From positions 61,875-125,874 of the forward strand of contig JAFIGY010000004.1 of NCBI GenBank assembly GCA_017849435.1: a stretch of DNA of 64,000 nt, written 5' to 3'. This document shows, one piece after another, positions 9,300 to 18,195 of this stretch. The notes beneath the pieces are model-generated. The model did not search any database. It was not told the DNA's origin and saw only the letters and a list, made by a program, of their open reading frames with translations. The first letter of the stretch is position 1; every line of letters starts with the position of its first letter. The translations under genes and the position numbers were made by a program. Source of the stretch: Chitinophaga niabensis (lineage in GTDB: Bacteria; Bacteroidota; Bacteroidia; Chitinophagales; Chitinophagaceae).

Positions 9300-12200
9300 T
9301 TAAAATGTAAGGTCCATGCCGAAGGAGAAAGTTTTGGAGAAAGGATATACCCTTCCGTTGGATTCCGCGGCGGCCATTTCCGGATCGATGTATTTCGTTT
9401 GCAGTTTAGTGAACGTCAACAGATTTTCACCGCTGATATAGAAACGACAGCGGGATATCTTCGCTTTGCCAAGGATACTGGCGGGCAGTGAATAACCGAG
9501 CGTAATGTTCTTCAAACGAATATATGCGAGGTCCTGGATGTATTTATCGTTCACGTTCGTGAGTGGATTATTTCCGTTCAACGCAATGTAACCGCGCAGG
9601 CGGGGGAAGTAAGCATTCGGATTCTCCGGGCTCCATATTTTTGACGGGAAATCTTCGGGAATGAAGGAGTAATAAGGACGGGAGTAAGGTCCCCAGAATT
9701 TATCCGCATTCGCGCCGGGATACCAGTTCTTTTTACCGATGCCCTGGAAGAAGAAAGAGAAATCGAAACCATTCCAGTCGGCACCGCCGGTGATGCCGAA
9801 GGGGTAACGGGTCTGGGAATTGCCCACTATTACAAGATCTCCATGATCATCGAGGGTGTTTTTGCCCACATTGATCACTTTATCACCATTTTTGTCCTTG
9901 AACTTGAGATCACCCGCGCGCAGTTTGCCCCATTCGCCGGGAGCGCTGATGATGTTGGAGCCAACACGATCCTGGTTAATGCTCCAGGCAGCGGCTTCCG
10001 CATCGGAGGCAAAGTATCCGTCGGTTTCATATCCCCACATATCACCGTATTTCTGTCCCACATAATAATCGCTCAACTGTTTGCTGGGGTTGTCGAATTT
10101 GGTGATCACGGAGGAGTAGTCCGCAATGTTGAAGCCTATGTTATAATTGAAAGGTTTGCCGGCCACCTGGAAGCGGTCGTTCCAGTTCACACTCAGCTCA
10201 AACCCCCTCGTCCGCAGGTCCGCCGCATTTTCCTTCGGTTCCCCCGCCCCGAAAACTGCAGGCAGCGTCATACCTTTGGTAAGCATGTCTTTCGTATCGC
10301 GGATATACCAGTCGAAATTCACGTTCAGCCTGTTTTTCAGGAAGCTCGCATCCACACCGAGGTTGGTAGAAGTCGTTTTTTCCCAGGTGAGGTTCGGCGA
10401 AATAGGCGTGGGGACGCTCAGATATTCCGTGCGTTTCCCGTTCATGATATAATCGAGTGTACCGCGACCCATCACCGGAACATAAGCATAGGTGGCTACC
10501 TGCTGATTGCCCAGTGAGCCATAGGATGCACGGAATTTCAGATCGCTGACGATGTTGCGGAGCGGTTCAAAGAATGATTCCTCGCTCAAACGCCAGCCCG
10601 CGGATACGGAAGGGAAGAAGCCGAAGCGGTTGCTTTTCGGGAAGCGTGAAGTACCATCGTAGCGGCCGTTCAGCTCGAGCAGATATTTCCCTTTGTAGTC
10701 GTAATTGGCGCGGTAGAAGAAACCGAGCAGCGCCCACTCGCTGGCTCCACCGCCCACGGTGGATTCTGCAGAACCGAGGTTCAGGTCGTTCAGGTCTTCT
10801 GAGAGCAACCCTTTCCGTTGTGCATAAATGCGTTTGAATTTTTTCAGTTCCTGGTTATAACCGGCCATCAGTTTAACGTGGTGCTTGCCGAACTGCTCGT
10901 CGTAATTGGCGTAAGCGTTCACCACGTGGTATTGGTCCTGGTTTGTTTCTTCGTTCAGGTAATCGTTCCCGATATAACCGATCACGCCCGGGAAGACAGA
11001 CCAGGGCGCTTCCGTTCTGCGAACGGTATAGGAGGTGGGCTGATTACCGTCGCGCGCGGGGTTGAGGGTATAAGTGTAGTTGCCGATGAGGTTAATGTTC
11101 TTCGTCAGCTTAATGGTGGCGCCGACCGTGTTCATCAGTTCGAAGGAACGTTCCATGCCTTTGGATTTGCCGTGCAGCAGGTCCGCGTAAATACCATCAC
11201 CGATAGTATAGTTGTTCAGCTCTGTACGGTAAGTGGCCGTACCGTCAGGATTGACGGGCAGATAGGAGGGGAGGGCGTGTACGGTCACGGAAACGAAGTT
11301 GCTGTTCACTCCCCAACCCGGATAGGTGTAATTGGATGCGTTGAACTGCGTGTTGCTGGTCAATGTCAGCCAGTCCGTCACCTTTGCGTTGATCTTTGCG
11401 CGGAAGTTATAGGAGTTGAATATGTCCTGATTGAGACGCATGATGCCTTTTTTCTGGTACATACGGCCGGAGAGCAGGAAATCCACTTTATCCGTACCGC
11501 CGCTGATACTGAGATTGTGTTCCATCGAAGGTTGCACATCGCGGAACATCACATGCCACCAATCAGTATTACCGTAGTATACATATTGATCTTTACCGTT
11601 CCGGTTGTCGATCACTACGCTGGGCAGGGATTTATCGGTTTGTCTCTTTTTCAGTTCGGCATAATCTTCATCGGTGTAGCCGGTGTAGGTTTTACCGACA
11701 GCTACGAGGAACGCTTCGTCGTTCAATTTGGCAGAAGTATAACCGTCTGTGATGAAGTTCGTTTTCACAGTGGGGCGGGAAGAGCCGAAGTTATTACCAT
11801 AGCTCACGGTCATCTTTCCTTTCTTCGCTTGTCTGGTGGTCACAAGGATTACGCCGAAAGCGCCGCGGGCGCCGTAAATAGCGGAGGAAGCAGCGTCTTT
11901 CAGCAGGGTCACTGTTTCCACATCACGGGGATTGATCGTGTTGATGGAGCCGGGAACACCGTCGATCAATACCAGCGGCGCACCGGTGCTGAGCGGGTTA
12001 TTGCCGCGTACGTTGAAAGTGCCCATGCTGCCCGGCCGTCCGTCGCCAAAGGTTACGTTCAGGTTCGGGATAGCGCCTTGTATCGCCTGTGTAACATTCG
12101 ATACCGGTCTGCTTTCCAGCGTTTTGGCATCTATCTGGCTCACAGCGCCGGTGAGGTTCACTTTCTTCTGGGTACCGTATCCTACTACCACCAGTTCATT

Positions 12201-12548
12201 CAATTTCTGATCCGCATCCTTCAACCGGATGTTCAGGTTGTTCTTCCCGTGTTTCAATGTATGGTCTTTCATCACCTGGCTTTCAAAGCCGATGAAGGAA
12301 AATGTGATCTGCAAAGGTGTGTTGGCAGGGAGACCTGTAAGACTGTACAGGCCGCCGGCATCGCTGGCGGTTCCTTTCCGCTGGCCATCCGGTGTTTTCA
12401 CTTCAATGGAAACACCCGGCAGTGATTCCCCTTTTGTACTTGTAATGACGCCGGTAAGCGTGGCGCCAGGTTGCTGGGCTGAAGCGACTGCCGGGAGCAG
12501 GCATAAGAATAGCAGCCAGCCGCTAAGTGATCGTAGCGTGGTAAGCAT
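9300..12548 (-). CDS. SusC/RagA TonB-dependent outer-membrane transporter
   Basis: 1082 residues. A signal peptide (cut near ASAQ, ~24) is followed by a carboxypeptidase-regulatory-like beta-sandwich (~28-105). The SusC linker LNELVVVGYGTQKKV precedes the plug (~115-235; LVLIDGVPGSINTINP and DAASSAIYGARGAFGVILV are family hallmarks). A 22-strand-type barrel ends in SFGMDLTF. It has no STN domain, so it is not wired to a FecR anti-sigma factor in the usual way, unlike the second SusC of this window. It should form a TonB-powered import pore with the SusD just downstream. The region upstream shows no clear housekeeping promoter. Confidence 0.96.
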   Translation of the reverse strand: MLTTLRSLSGWLLFLCLLPAVASAQQPGATLTGVITSTKGESLPGVSIEVKTPDGQRKGTASDAGGLYSLTGLPANTPLQITFSFIGFESQVMKDHTLKHGKNNLNIRLKDADQKLNELVVVGYGTQKKVNLTGAVSQIDAKTLESRPVSNVTQAIQGAIPNLNVTFGDGRPGSMGTFNVRGNNPLSTGAPLVLIDGVPGSINTINPRDVETVTLLKDAASSAIYGARGAFGVILVTTRQAKKGKMTVSYGNNFGSSRPTVKTNFITDGYTSAKLNDEAFLVAVGKTYTGYTDEDYAELKKRQTDKSLPSVVIDNRNGKDQYVYYGNTDWWHVMFRDVQPSMEHNLSISGGTDKVDFLLSGRMYQKKGIMRLNQDIFNSYNFRAKINAKVTDWLTLTSNTQFNASNYTYPGWGVNSNFVSVTVHALPSYLPVNPDGTATYRTELNNYTIGDGIYADLLHGKSKGMERSFELMNTVGATIKLTKNINLIGNYTYTLNPARDGNQPTSYTVRRTEAPWSVFPGVIGYIGNDYLNEETNQDQYHVVNAYANYDEQFGKHHVKLMAGYNQELKKFKRIYAQRKGLLSEDLNDLNLGSAESTVGGGASEWALLGFFYRANYDYKGKYLLELNGRYDGTSRFPKSNRFGFFPSVSAGWRLSEESFFEPLRNIVSDLKFRASYGSLGNQQVATYAYVPVMGRGTLDYIMNGKRTEYLSVPTPISPNLTWEKTTSTNLGVDASFLKNRLNVNFDWYIRDTKDMLTKGMTLPAVFGAGEPKENAADLRTRGFELSVNWNDRFQVAGKPFNYNIGFNIADYSSVITKFDNPSKQLSDYYVGQKYGDMWGYETDGYFASDAEAAAWSINQDRVGSNIISAPGEWGKLRAGDLKFKDKNGDKVINVGKNTLDDHGDLVIVGNSQTRYPFGITGGADWNGFDFSFFFQGIGKKNWYPGANADKFWGPYSRPYYSFIPEDFPSKIWSPENPNAYFPRLRGYIALNGNNPLTNVNDKYIQDLAYIRLKNITLGYSLPASILGKAKISRCRFYISGENLLTFTKLQTKYIDPEMAAAESNGRVYPFSKTFSFGMDLTF

Positions 12549-13037
12549 AATAATAGGTTTTATGAATTAAAAATGTTGTATTGTGATAAAAGCGTTTCCG
12601 TTCAGTATAGCCTCCTGTACTGTTAGTTTTAACGAATTGATATGCAATGTTGAATTAGCGGCCGCAAGATGGAAAGAATTGCAGACTAATGCATTCTTTT
12701 CAAGGTTAAGGAACCATTAAAGAATTGTTAATCTCGGGATGTTCTCTTGAAATGCTTATTGGTATTGTGTTTTAAAGATTTGTGATATGGAGCGGTGTGA
12801 CTGTTGTTTGTCAGAATGTAATGAAATAAAAAAGATGAACGCTGTTTTTATAGTGTTTGAAAGCTGTGATAGAAGGAAAATAAAAGTTAAATCATCGTAT
12901 CGATTAATAATCGTACATTCAATTTCCTTTCAGCAATTTTTCCTTCGCTTCGAATTCCTCTTGTTAAAAAGTAAAAAAAAATTTGTAAAAAGTTCGCATT
13001 TTGCGAATTGTTTGTTAACTTCGTAAAGTCAAAGGGT
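12549..13037. other. Gene-free interval upstream of two divergent units
   Basis: About 490 bases, clearly A+T-richer than the flanks, separate the SusC start from the HigB start. It includes an A-run at ~12967-12980. A short open frame at 12787-13026 has no signal peptide or family resemblance and I do not accept it. I see no convincing -33/-7 pair for the SusC gene. Near the right edge lies the inverted repeat and candidate promoter described separately. Confidence 0.5.
12993..13023 (+). promoter_or_regulatory. Candidate promoter and operator of the HigBA pair
   Basis: TAACTTCG (13016-13023) differs from the Bacteroidota -7 box TAnnTTTG at one base and stands 15 bases before the HigB start. 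TTCG at 12993-12996 is 19 bases upstream of it, as a weak -33 element. An inverted repeat TTCGC-N5-GCGAA (12993-13007) covers the -33 element, where an HTH antitoxin such as HigA could bind to repress its own operon. Predicted from sequence only. Confidence 0.4.
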
Positions 13038-13370
13038 ATGAAAGTACACCTGATCAGGAAAGAGACGATTGAAAATTTTAAAAGAATTTATCCTGGCAGC
13101 AGGGCGCCGTTCAGAGCCTGGCTGTCCATGATCAAACAGGTAGTATGGTATACACCTGAAGATATGCTGAAAACATTTGCTTCCGCAGATCTTCTGGGAG
13201 ATGGTTCAAACAGGGTCGTATTTGATATCGGCGGTAATAATTACCGGATGATCTGTCACTATGTTTTTGGAGAGAAAGAAATACACCTGTTCATTTGCTG
13301 GATAGGCACACACGATGCTTATGACCGCTTATGCATGGAGAACAAACAATATTCCGTCAGTGCGTATTAA
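13038..13370 (+). CDS. higB: HigB-type mRNA interferase toxin
   Basis: 110 residues, RelE/HigB superfamily. Toxins of this kind are ribosome-dependent RNases that cut translated mRNA. Visible family features are a basic N-terminus (KVHLIRKETIENF), the core strand NRVVFDIGGNNYRMICHYVF and the C-terminal ...HLFICWIGTHDAYDRL. Position 13008 is another possible start, but 13038 gives the usual HigB N-terminus and leaves room for the promoter. The toxin gene precedes the antitoxin gene by 12 bases, the reversed order typical of higBA. The host may be a chromosome-borne stress module or a leftover of a mobile element; no mobile genes are seen nearby. Confidence 0.9.
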   Translation: MKVHLIRKETIENFKRIYPGSRAPFRAWLSMIKQVVWYTPEDMLKTFASADLLGDGSNRVVFDIGGNNYRMICHYVFGEKEIHLFICWIGTHDAYDRLCMENKQYSVSAY

Positions 13371-13382
13371 ATTATTCTACAT

Positions 13383-13784
13383 ATGGAACCACTCAGGTAC
13401 AAAGTGATCAAAACTCCGGCACAGTATAACCAGTATTGTAATCAACTGGAGGAGCTGGTAATGGTGAAAAAGAAAACCAAACACCATCAGGATGCCATCG
13501 AGCTGTTGCAACTGCTGATTGAAAAATGGGATGAGGCGCATAATACTTTTGCGGATGCTGATCCCATCCAGGTGTTGCGTTACCTGATGAACGAGCACGG
13601 GCTTAAATCCGTGGATATTTCCAAAACTTTTGATATCAGCCCGAGTCTTGTTTCTGATATCCTGCATTACCGCAGAAGCTTGTCCAAAGAGATCATCCGG
13701 AAGCTGGCCGCACACTTTTCCGTATCGCAGGAATTATTCAACCGGCCCTATCCGCTGAAGGAGAAGGAACGGGTGAAGGCATAG
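13383..13784 (+). CDS. higA: HigA-type antitoxin with C-terminal HTH
   Basis: 133 residues. The N-terminal helical part (~1-55) would neutralise the toxin. The C-terminal XRE-like helix-turn-helix (~65-120) contains LKSVDISKTFDISPSLVSDI followed by a Ser-Lys-Glu-Ile-Ile recognition region. Antitoxins of this type bind HigB and repress the operon promoter. The gene starts 12 bases after higB and must be co-transcribed. It is longer than minimal HigA (~100 residues), fitting the Bacteroidota variant that carries an N-terminal extension. Confidence 0.9.
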   Translation: MEPLRYKVIKTPAQYNQYCNQLEELVMVKKKTKHHQDAIELLQLLIEKWDEAHNTFADADPIQVLRYLMNEHGLKSVDISKTFDISPSLVSDILHYRRSLSKEIIRKLAAHFSVSQELFNRPYPLKEKERVKA

Positions 13785-13795
13785 CGGTATATATT

Positions 13796-15061
13796 TTATT
13801 TCATCACCATCTGCACGGTGCTGTCTGATCGTTGTTCGAGCAATATCTTCCTGCCTTTCGTCAGCTCTTCCAATAACCCGTTCTTGTAGTGTCTTACGGT
13901 CAACAGTTCAAGTCCTTCGTTGTAGGATATCTTAAATCCGCTGTGCAGGGCTTTGATGAGCAGCTCGATCTTTTCCGGGTTATTGTCGATGCAGCAACTG
14001 AAACTGATGGCCGCATTTTGCGTGAGGTTGATCTTGATCTTGTTGGCATGGAAGATCTCATAGATATCGCTGATCTTGTCTTCCGTGATGAATCCGAAAT
14101 CCCGGGAAGTAATGGTGATCAGCACCTGGTTCTTTTTAAGTACGATGATGGGCGGCAGTTTGCGGTTATCCGCATCTTCCCGGATCACGGTACCGGGCAG
14201 ATCTTTATTCAGGAAGCATTTTACTAATAAAGGGATACCCTTGTTCTGTAAAGGCTTGATGGTTTTGGGGTGGATCACCTGCGCCCCGTAGTAAGCCATC
14301 TCGATCACTTCATTGAACCCGATCTCCGGAATATTAATGGTGTTGGGAAAGAGTTTAGGGTCTGCATTCTTCAATCCTTCCACATCTTTCCAGATAGTCT
14401 GGCTGTCCGCATTGAGCAGGTTGGCGAACACGGCGGCGGAGAAGTCGCTTCCCTCGCGGCCGAGGGTAACGCTTTCATTCTGATCCGTGCTGCCGATGAA
14501 GCCCTGTGCGATCACAATATTCACGGTATTGAACAGCGGCAGCACTTTTTCGTTCACCTGCCGTTGTGTTACTTCCCAGTTGATGTTTGCATCGCGGAAG
14601 TTATCGTCGGTTCTGAACACATCCCGTACATCCACCCAGGTATTGGTAATGCCGGCCTGGTTAAAATAGGCACTGACGATAGCCGTGCTGAGCAATTCAC
14701 CCAGCCCTACGATCTGATCATAATAATAGTCATATGTCCGCATCGGTTTCTCACCGAGCGTCCATTCCACTTCTGTGAAGAACTGCTGCAATTGTGTGAA
14801 GAGCGCATGGTCCCGGCTGCCGAGCAGCTGCTCGGCCACCTGCAGGTGATGCTGCTCCACATTGAACAATAGCTGCGCGGCGATCTCGCGCTTGCGCATG
14901 AAGAAGTTCTGCGCTACTTTTTCCAGCTCATTGGTCGTTTTGCCCATAGCAGAGATCACAACCAGCAGTTTATCGTCCGGGAATGACTGGATGATTTTGC
15001 CCACTTGTTGAATGCGCTCAATAGTTTCTAAACTTGCGCCGCCAAATTTGAAAACCTTCAT
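13796..15061 (-). CDS. lysC: Aspartate kinase (monofunctional)
   Basis: 421 residues. It phosphorylates aspartate, the first step toward lysine, threonine, methionine and diaminopimelate. The N-terminal KFGGAS motif (residues 5-10) binds substrate and nucleotide. LGREGSDFSAAVFANLL lies near residue 200, and KDVEGLKNADPKLFPN and YYGAQVIHPKTIKPL follow. The C-terminus (~300-405) carries ACT-type regulatory segments (VLITITSRDFGFITEDKISD), so feedback inhibition is expected. It stands alone, divergent from fbp. No homoserine dehydrogenase domain is fused. Confidence 0.94.
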   Translation of the reverse strand: MKVFKFGGASLETIERIQQVGKIIQSFPDDKLLVVISAMGKTTNELEKVAQNFFMRKREIAAQLLFNVEQHHLQVAEQLLGSRDHALFTQLQQFFTEVEWTLGEKPMRTYDYYYDQIVGLGELLSTAIVSAYFNQAGITNTWVDVRDVFRTDDNFRDANINWEVTQRQVNEKVLPLFNTVNIVIAQGFIGSTDQNESVTLGREGSDFSAAVFANLLNADSQTIWKDVEGLKNADPKLFPNTINIPEIGFNEVIEMAYYGAQVIHPKTIKPLQNKGIPLLVKCFLNKDLPGTVIREDADNRKLPPIIVLKKNQVLITITSRDFGFITEDKISDIYEIFHANKIKINLTQNAAISFSCCIDNNPEKIELLIKALHSGFKISYNEGLELLTVRHYKNGLLEELTKGRKILLEQRSDSTVQMVMK

Positions 15062-15200
15062 AAGGAGAAACCTCTTCTTTTAAAAAATTATTTGGCAAAG
15101 TACGGCAACTTTAGAATTGTTTAAAAATCTGTTTTCAGGGAAATGACAGTTTCCTTAAAATAGCCCTGATTCCCTTAATTTAGCCCACCCAAACACGTTA

Positions 15201-16208
15201 ATGAAAATGAATCAAAGAGTGATGACGCTGGATGAATTCACCATCCAGGAACTTCGTAACTACCCCGGCGCCACCGGCCAGCTTTCAGGCCTGTTGCGGG
15301 ACATTGGACTGGCGGCCAAGCGCGTGAATGTGGAGGTGAACAAGGCCGGCATTGCGGACATCCTCGGGGAAGTCGGTAAAACCAATGTACAGGGAGAGTC
15401 CGTGAAGAAGCTGGATGAATTTGCCAATGACCAGCTGATCAATTCCCTCGGCACCAGTATTTACTGCTGTGGCGTGGCTTCCGAAGAGAATGAGGATTTC
15501 ATTCCCTTTACGGACGAGCACTCCATGAATTCGAAATACATAGTGCTGATAGACCCGCTGGATGGTTCGGGGAATATTGATGTGAATGTATCCATCGGAA
15601 CCATCTTCGCGGTATACCGCCGGTTGTCGCCGAATGGCAGCCCCTGCACCCGGGAGGACTTCCTACAGCCCGGCAACCAGCAGATCGCAGCGGGCTACAT
15701 CATCTATGGCTCTTCCACCATGCTCGTATATGCTACCCGCCGGAGCGTACAGGGATTTACACTGGATCCCAGCATCGGGGAGTTTTGCCTTTCGCATCCC
15801 AACCTCCGTGTTCCGGAAGAAAGTGATATCTTTTCCGTAAACGTAGGGTACTACCATCTCTACGAAGAGAAGGTAAGGCATGCGATTGACAGCTTTATGG
15901 CGAAAGACGCATCTCAAAAAGTCTACCGCCATCGTTTTGTGGGCTGCATGGTGTCAGAGATACACAGAACCCTTATCCAGGGCGGTATCTTTATGTATCC
16001 GGCTTTCGGTAAATATATCAACGGGCGTTTGCGGCTTTGCTATGAGTGCAACCCCATGTCTTTCCTGATGGAGAAAGCGGGAGGGATGGCTTTGGCCGAT
16101 GGGGAGAGGAGGTTGCTGGACATCAAGCCGGATGAGCTGCATCAACGCATTCCCATCTTCATCGGTTCCAAAAAAATGGTGGAGGCTGTTCAGACGATCA
16201 TTCGCTAA
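15201..16208 (+). CDS. fbp: Class I fructose-1,6-bisphosphatase
   Basis: 335 residues. It hydrolyses fructose-1,6-bisphosphate to fructose-6-phosphate in gluconeogenesis, in the cytosol. Metal-site motifs are visible: ASEENED (~93-99), IDPLDGSGNIDVNVSIGT (~115-132), and the active-site segment RFVGCMVSEIHRTLIQGGIFMYPA near residue 240. LRLCYECNPMSFLMEKAGG (~280) is the conserved Mg-binding Glu region. Length and motif order match the family. A weak -7 box (TAATTTAG at 15176) lies upstream. It is the natural partner of glycogen metabolism (GlgB at 51375) but is not linked to it. Confidence 0.96.
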   Translation: MKMNQRVMTLDEFTIQELRNYPGATGQLSGLLRDIGLAAKRVNVEVNKAGIADILGEVGKTNVQGESVKKLDEFANDQLINSLGTSIYCCGVASEENEDFIPFTDEHSMNSKYIVLIDPLDGSGNIDVNVSIGTIFAVYRRLSPNGSPCTREDFLQPGNQQIAAGYIIYGSSTMLVYATRRSVQGFTLDPSIGEFCLSHPNLRVPEESDIFSVNVGYYHLYEEKVRHAIDSFMAKDASQKVYRHRFVGCMVSEIHRTLIQGGIFMYPAFGKYINGRLRLCYECNPMSFLMEKAGGMALADGERRLLDIKPDELHQRIPIFIGSKKMVEAVQTIIR

Positions 16209-16267
16209 ACTTTTGGCGCGATATTGGATCATACAATTTTCAGTATTATTAAACCGTTTTAAAAAAC

Positions 16268-16798
16268 ATGTTTAACCATCGTTATTGTAAGATCCTTTTC
16301 ATTTCCGCTGCGGTACTTGTTGGCACACAAGCCGGTGCCTGCAGCAAGTCTGTTTCTTCTTCCGGCAGCCGTACTGCCACCCGTACCGTCAGGGAATCCG
16401 GCGGGATGGAAGAAGATATCCTTTATTATGTGAACAAATTCCGCAAATCCAAGGGGCTGTCTGCATTGACGCTGAACGAGACCCTGAGTGCTGAAGCAAG
16501 AGGGCACAGCCGGTCCATGGCGAGCGGTCGCACTGCTTTCGGACATGATGGCTTTGAATCACGTATTGATGACATCTCTAAAAAGCTGGGCCGCGTGAGC
16601 GCCGCTGCAGAGAATGTAGCATATGGTAACCTCGATGCGGAAGGCGTGGTGAACGGATGGATCAAAAGTCCGGGCCACCGCAAGAACATGCTGGGCAATT
16701 TCAACCTGATTGGTATCGGAACAGCCCCGGGTAGAGGGAATATCACCTACTTCACGCAGATATTTGTCAGCAAATCCGCTGCTACGGCATCCAAATAA
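16268..16798 (+). CDS. CAP/SCP-domain lipoprotein
   Basis: 176 residues. The signal peptide ends in a lipobox (TQAGAC, Cys25). The CAP domain (~50-170) shows the standard motifs: YYVNKFRKSKGLSALTLNETL, the cavity His residues in GHSRSMAS and FGHDGF, AENVAYG, WIKSPGHRKNML and YFTQIFV. CAP proteins of bacteria are secreted or surface-bound, and their function is usually unknown (lipid binding or envelope roles have been proposed). It is a single-gene unit with a terminator downstream. Confidence 0.92.
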   Translation: MFNHRYCKILFISAAVLVGTQAGACSKSVSSSGSRTATRTVRESGGMEEDILYYVNKFRKSKGLSALTLNETLSAEARGHSRSMASGRTAFGHDGFESRIDDISKKLGRVSAAAENVAYGNLDAEGVVNGWIKSPGHRKNMLGNFNLIGIGTAPGRGNITYFTQIFVSKSAATASK

Positions 16799-16824
16799 CT
16801 ACTTACTGTCTGTTCATTCAAGTA

Positions 16825-16858
16825 GTAGAGGCGCAATGTTTTGCGTCTCTACGCTTTT
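16825..16858 (+). terminator. Terminator made of a REP-like palindrome
   Basis: Stem AGAGGCGCAA (16827-16836) pairs with TTGCGTCTCT (16841-16850), with one G-U pair, and loop TGTT. The arms extend to GTAG...CTAC with little mismatch, and a CTTTTG run follows. It ends the CAP gene. The palindrome resembles a dispersed repeat seen in many bacterial genomes (see findings). Confidence 0.7.
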
Positions 16859-16874
16859 GTAGTAAATTGGTCCC

Positions 16875-17639
16875 ATGGAAAAACGCAAAATCATTGAGGT
16901 AAAAGACCTTGTAAAGCAATATGGGGAGTTTACGGCCGTGAAGGGTATCAGCTTTGACGTATATGAGCACGAGATATTCGGGTTGCTCGGGCCGAACGGC
17001 GCCGGGAAATCCACTACGCTGGAGATCATAGAAACCCTGCGGGATAAAACATCCGGTACCGTGCATGTGGATGGTATTGACCTGGACAAGGATCCCGAGG
17101 CTATCAAAAAGATCATCGGGGTGCAATTGCAGACTTCCGGTTATTACCCCGGTCTGAACCTCGTTGAACTGATCGAGCTTTTCGGAGGTCTCTATAACCA
17201 GCCTGTAGAGCCGCGCGCATTGTTAATGGCCTTCAACCTGGAGGATAAGGCAGGCGCGAAATACAAATCGCTCTCCGGCGGCCAGAAACAGCGTTTTTCC
17301 ATCGCTACCACACTTATCAACAAGCCCAGGATCATTTTCCTGGATGAGCCCACCACCGGTCTTGACCCCCAGGCCCGCCGCAACCTCTGGACGTTGATCC
17401 AGCAAGTGCGTGCGCAGGGGACTACCGTTGTGATCACTACTCACTATATGGATGAGGCGGAATTCCTTTGCGACCGCTGTGCCATTGTGGACAGTGGAAA
17501 GATCATCGCACTGGATTCCCCGGATACCCTGATCGATCAGCTGGTGGCAGGCGGATTTGAACGGAAGAAAGAAGTGAAGAAAGCGAACCTGGAAGATGTG
17601 TTCATTCACCTGACAGGCAAAGAACTCCGGGAAGAATAA
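16875..17639 (+). CDS. ABC transporter ATP-binding protein (no linked permease)
   Basis: 254 residues. Walker A GPNGAGKST (39-47), signature LSGGQ (133-137), Walker B IIFLDEP (153-159) and the switch His190 are all intact, so it should hydrolyse ATP. The order of motifs and the truncated C-terminus fit the CcmA/DrrA-like exporter subfamily, with a DEAEFLCDRCAIVDSGKI D-loop region. The usual permease gene is not next to it; the following genes encode unrelated enzymes 14 and 11 bases apart, so these three may be one operon. The cargo is unknown. Confidence 0.93.
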   Translation: MEKRKIIEVKDLVKQYGEFTAVKGISFDVYEHEIFGLLGPNGAGKSTTLEIIETLRDKTSGTVHVDGIDLDKDPEAIKKIIGVQLQTSGYYPGLNLVELIELFGGLYNQPVEPRALLMAFNLEDKAGAKYKSLSGGQKQRFSIATTLINKPRIIFLDEPTTGLDPQARRNLWTLIQQVRAQGTTVVITTHYMDEAEFLCDRCAIVDSGKIIALDSPDTLIDQLVAGGFERKKEVKKANLEDVFIHLTGKELREE

Positions 17640-17653
17640 AATCCACATACACG

Positions 17654-18184
17654 ATGGAAGACCTTCGCTATCCTATCGGCCGCTTTGAAGCGCCGGCAGT
17701 AGTCACCGCAGAGATGCGCAAACACTTTATCAATGACATCCGCCATCTGCCGTCACTGATAGAGACCGCCGTACAACACCTGGACGCACATCAGCTGCAA
17801 ACCCCCTACAGGCCAGGCGGCTGGACGGTAGCCCAGGTAATCCACCACCTGGCGGATTCGCACATGAACGGCTTCACCCGCGTGAAACTGGCACTGACGG
17901 AGGATAATCCTACCATCAAACCTTACGATGAAGCCGCCTGGGCCGAACTGCCCGACGTACAATATGTTCCCATCAACGTTTCCATCACCTTCCTGCACGC
18001 ACTGCATGCCCGGTGGGTGGCTATTCTGGAGCATCTGGAACCACGGCACTGGGATCGTACGTTCTTTCATCCCGGTAATAATTCTTCCTACACATTGTCG
18101 AAACACCTGGCTACCTACTCCTGGCACGGACTGCATCACCTCGCACATATCGAGCGACTAAAGGAAAGGGAAGGGTGGCTGTAA
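17654..18184 (+). CDS. DinB-fold YfiT/BstA-like bacillithiol transferase family protein
   Basis: 176 residues, a four-helix DinB fold. The sequence YRPGGWTVAQVIHHLADSHM (~50-70) and the C-terminal YSWHGLHHLAHIE (~155-170) provide the metal-binding His residues seen in the YfiT/BstA family. BstA-type enzymes conjugate bacillithiol to electrophiles. The window also encodes BshB1, a bacillithiol biosynthesis enzyme, which supports that role. The exact substrate and even the transferase activity are inferred. It lies between an ABC ATPase and a NUDIX hydrolase. Confidence 0.85.
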   Translation: MEDLRYPIGRFEAPAVVTAEMRKHFINDIRHLPSLIETAVQHLDAHQLQTPYRPGGWTVAQVIHHLADSHMNGFTRVKLALTEDNPTIKPYDEAAWAELPDVQYVPINVSITFLHALHARWVAILEHLEPRHWDRTFFHPGNNSSYTLSKHLATYSWHGLHHLAHIERLKEREGWL

Positions 18185-18195
18185 AAAATGACCAC

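Noticed and set aside
9843-12570. Several long open frames on the plus strand opposite the SusC gene (such as 10818-12425)
   Set aside because: They lie wholly antisense to a well-supported SusC gene, lack family resemblance and have low-complexity composition, so they are shadows of its codon bias.
12787-13026. 79-codon frame upstream of the toxin gene
   Set aside because: A Cys/Lys/Phe-rich product from A+T-rich DNA with no family; it covers the candidate promoter of higBA.
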